This document shows positions 13,922 through 14,386 of a stretch of DNA of 14,386 nt, in pieces (within the stretch, counting starts at the first letter, position 1; each line of letters begins with the position of its first letter). The stretch spans positions 1-14,386 of the forward strand of contig JADFNA010000005.1 in assembly GCA_022563625.1 (NCBI GenBank). The letters are read 5' to 3'. This DNA is from Candidatus Zixiibacteriota bacterium. GTDB taxonomy: Bacteria > Zixibacteria > MSB-5A5 > GN15 > JACZUZ01. A program made the position numbers and the translations under genes. The notes beneath the pieces are model-generated. The model saw only the letters and a list, made by a program, of their open reading frames with translations. It did not search any database and was not told the DNA's origin.

Positions 13922-14386
13922 AGGCCTTGGTGTCCTCCAGCCACACGGGCTGGAACTCTCCGGAAAGCAGTGCTTCCACCAACTCGCCCTCGCTGGAAAT
14001 ATTCCGGGAGAAGTTGGTGAGGCAGACACCGATGTGACTGGTGAGATGGGCATCGCTGCCGCCTATGCCCTGGTAGTTTTTAGACTCGCAAAGGTCGGAA
14101 GCGCGCTCATTCTCTCCGGGGCGGCTGCCGCCGTTCAACCGCTCTACGATTTCCACGTCTTGGAATTCCTCACCCTGCCCCATGTAGTCCACCAGACCAA
14201 TGCCAAACCGCCCGGGATGGGCGGGCAAGGCCAACGCTCGGTGTTTACGGGCGGTCTCCATCAGGACCCGGGCGTCCATCCACACGTCGCTGAAATCTAT
14301 GTCCCTGGTTAGAGCCTCAGTGACTCCATACACCAGGAAGTGTCCGTACCGGGTATCCAGTTCGGACCCTTTGAGGACGGTGACGC
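13920..14386 (-). CDS. PHP-domain metal-dependent phosphoesterase (5' end outside window)
   Basis: The C-terminal 155 residues of a PHP-family protein. The visible part begins TVLKGSELDTRYGHFLVYG, a strand-rich section corresponding to the G-x-E-x(6-7)-GHxLxYG block of the family. It continues with ALPAHPGRFGIG, whose His is a metal ligand, and GIGGSDAHLTSHIG, which supplies the DxH metal ligands. Family members hydrolyse phosphoesters, including 3',5'-bisphosphonucleotides and RNA ends (RNase AM/TrpH-like), but substrates vary and none can be assigned here. The frame is open through the right edge, so the N-terminal HxH motif is not visible. A GTG at 14333 is an in-frame codon inside the domain and not the true start. 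The gene converges on the giant lipoprotein gene and ends in a hairpin. Confidence 0.85.
   Translation of the reverse strand, partial: VTVLKGSELDTRYGHFLVYGVTEALTRDIDFSDVWMDARVLMETARKHRALALPAHPGRFGIGLVDYMGQGEEFQDVEIVERLNGGSRPGENERASDLCESKNYQGIGGSDAHLTSHIGVCLTNFSRNISSEGELVEALLSGEFQPVWLEDTKA

Noticed and set aside
1..14386. CRISPR array, insertion sequence transposase or prophage genes
   Set aside because: No regularly spaced direct repeats, transposase motifs or phage structural genes were found. The only mobile-like elements are short noncoding repeats.

Overview
The window looks like chromosomal DNA of a diderm, probably uncultured bacterium. An LpxH-type lipid A enzyme, two lipobox lipoproteins, two CsgG-domain proteins and a predicted outer-membrane barrel all point to an envelope with an LPS outer membrane. 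Secreted proteins mixing cohesin-like, Fn3, FlgD-Ig-like and putative-Ig repeats, next to a receptor-type Ser/Thr kinase with PEGA domains, recall FCB-related candidate phyla such as Zixibacteria. That placement is an inference from architecture, not from a database match.

Layout, left to right. (1) 11-733 (+): LpxH-like phosphoesterase, possibly cut by the window edge. (2) 734-1213: gene-poor DNA holding a 7-bp inverted repeat and one micro-ORF with a good Shine-Dalgarno. (3) 1214-2994 (-): a two-gene cassette of an A+T-rich, N-terminally membrane-anchored protein of unknown function followed by an atypical lactate/malate dehydrogenase homologue. (4) 3255-3575 (-): a decayed, frameshifted GNAT acetyltransferase abutting a dispersed palindromic repeat. 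(5) 3778-5724 (+): a transmembrane Ser/Thr kinase with an Ig-like plus triple-PEGA outer part and an apparently leaderless promoter. (6) 5932-13625 (+): a tight cluster of a CsgG/TPR protein, a TPR/CsgG lipoprotein, an outer-membrane beta-barrel and a lipoprotein of about 1370 residues. (7) 13626-13919: intergenic DNA with a gene remnant, a second dispersed repeat and nested hairpins. (8) 13920 to the right edge (-): a PHP-domain phosphoesterase, truncated by the window.

The most interesting unit is 3778-13625. The kinase would span the inner membrane with its Ig/PEGA part in the periplasm. Downstream come two paralogous CsgG-type proteins, a barrel, and a large lipoprotein whose Ig-like repeats resemble the Ig-like domain of the kinase. 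I read this as a candidate envelope assembly, export or surface-sensing system with its own kinase. The linkage is seen in the sequence; the joint function is inference. The dehydrogenase cassette at 1214-2994 is a second, smaller candidate for an undescribed pairing.
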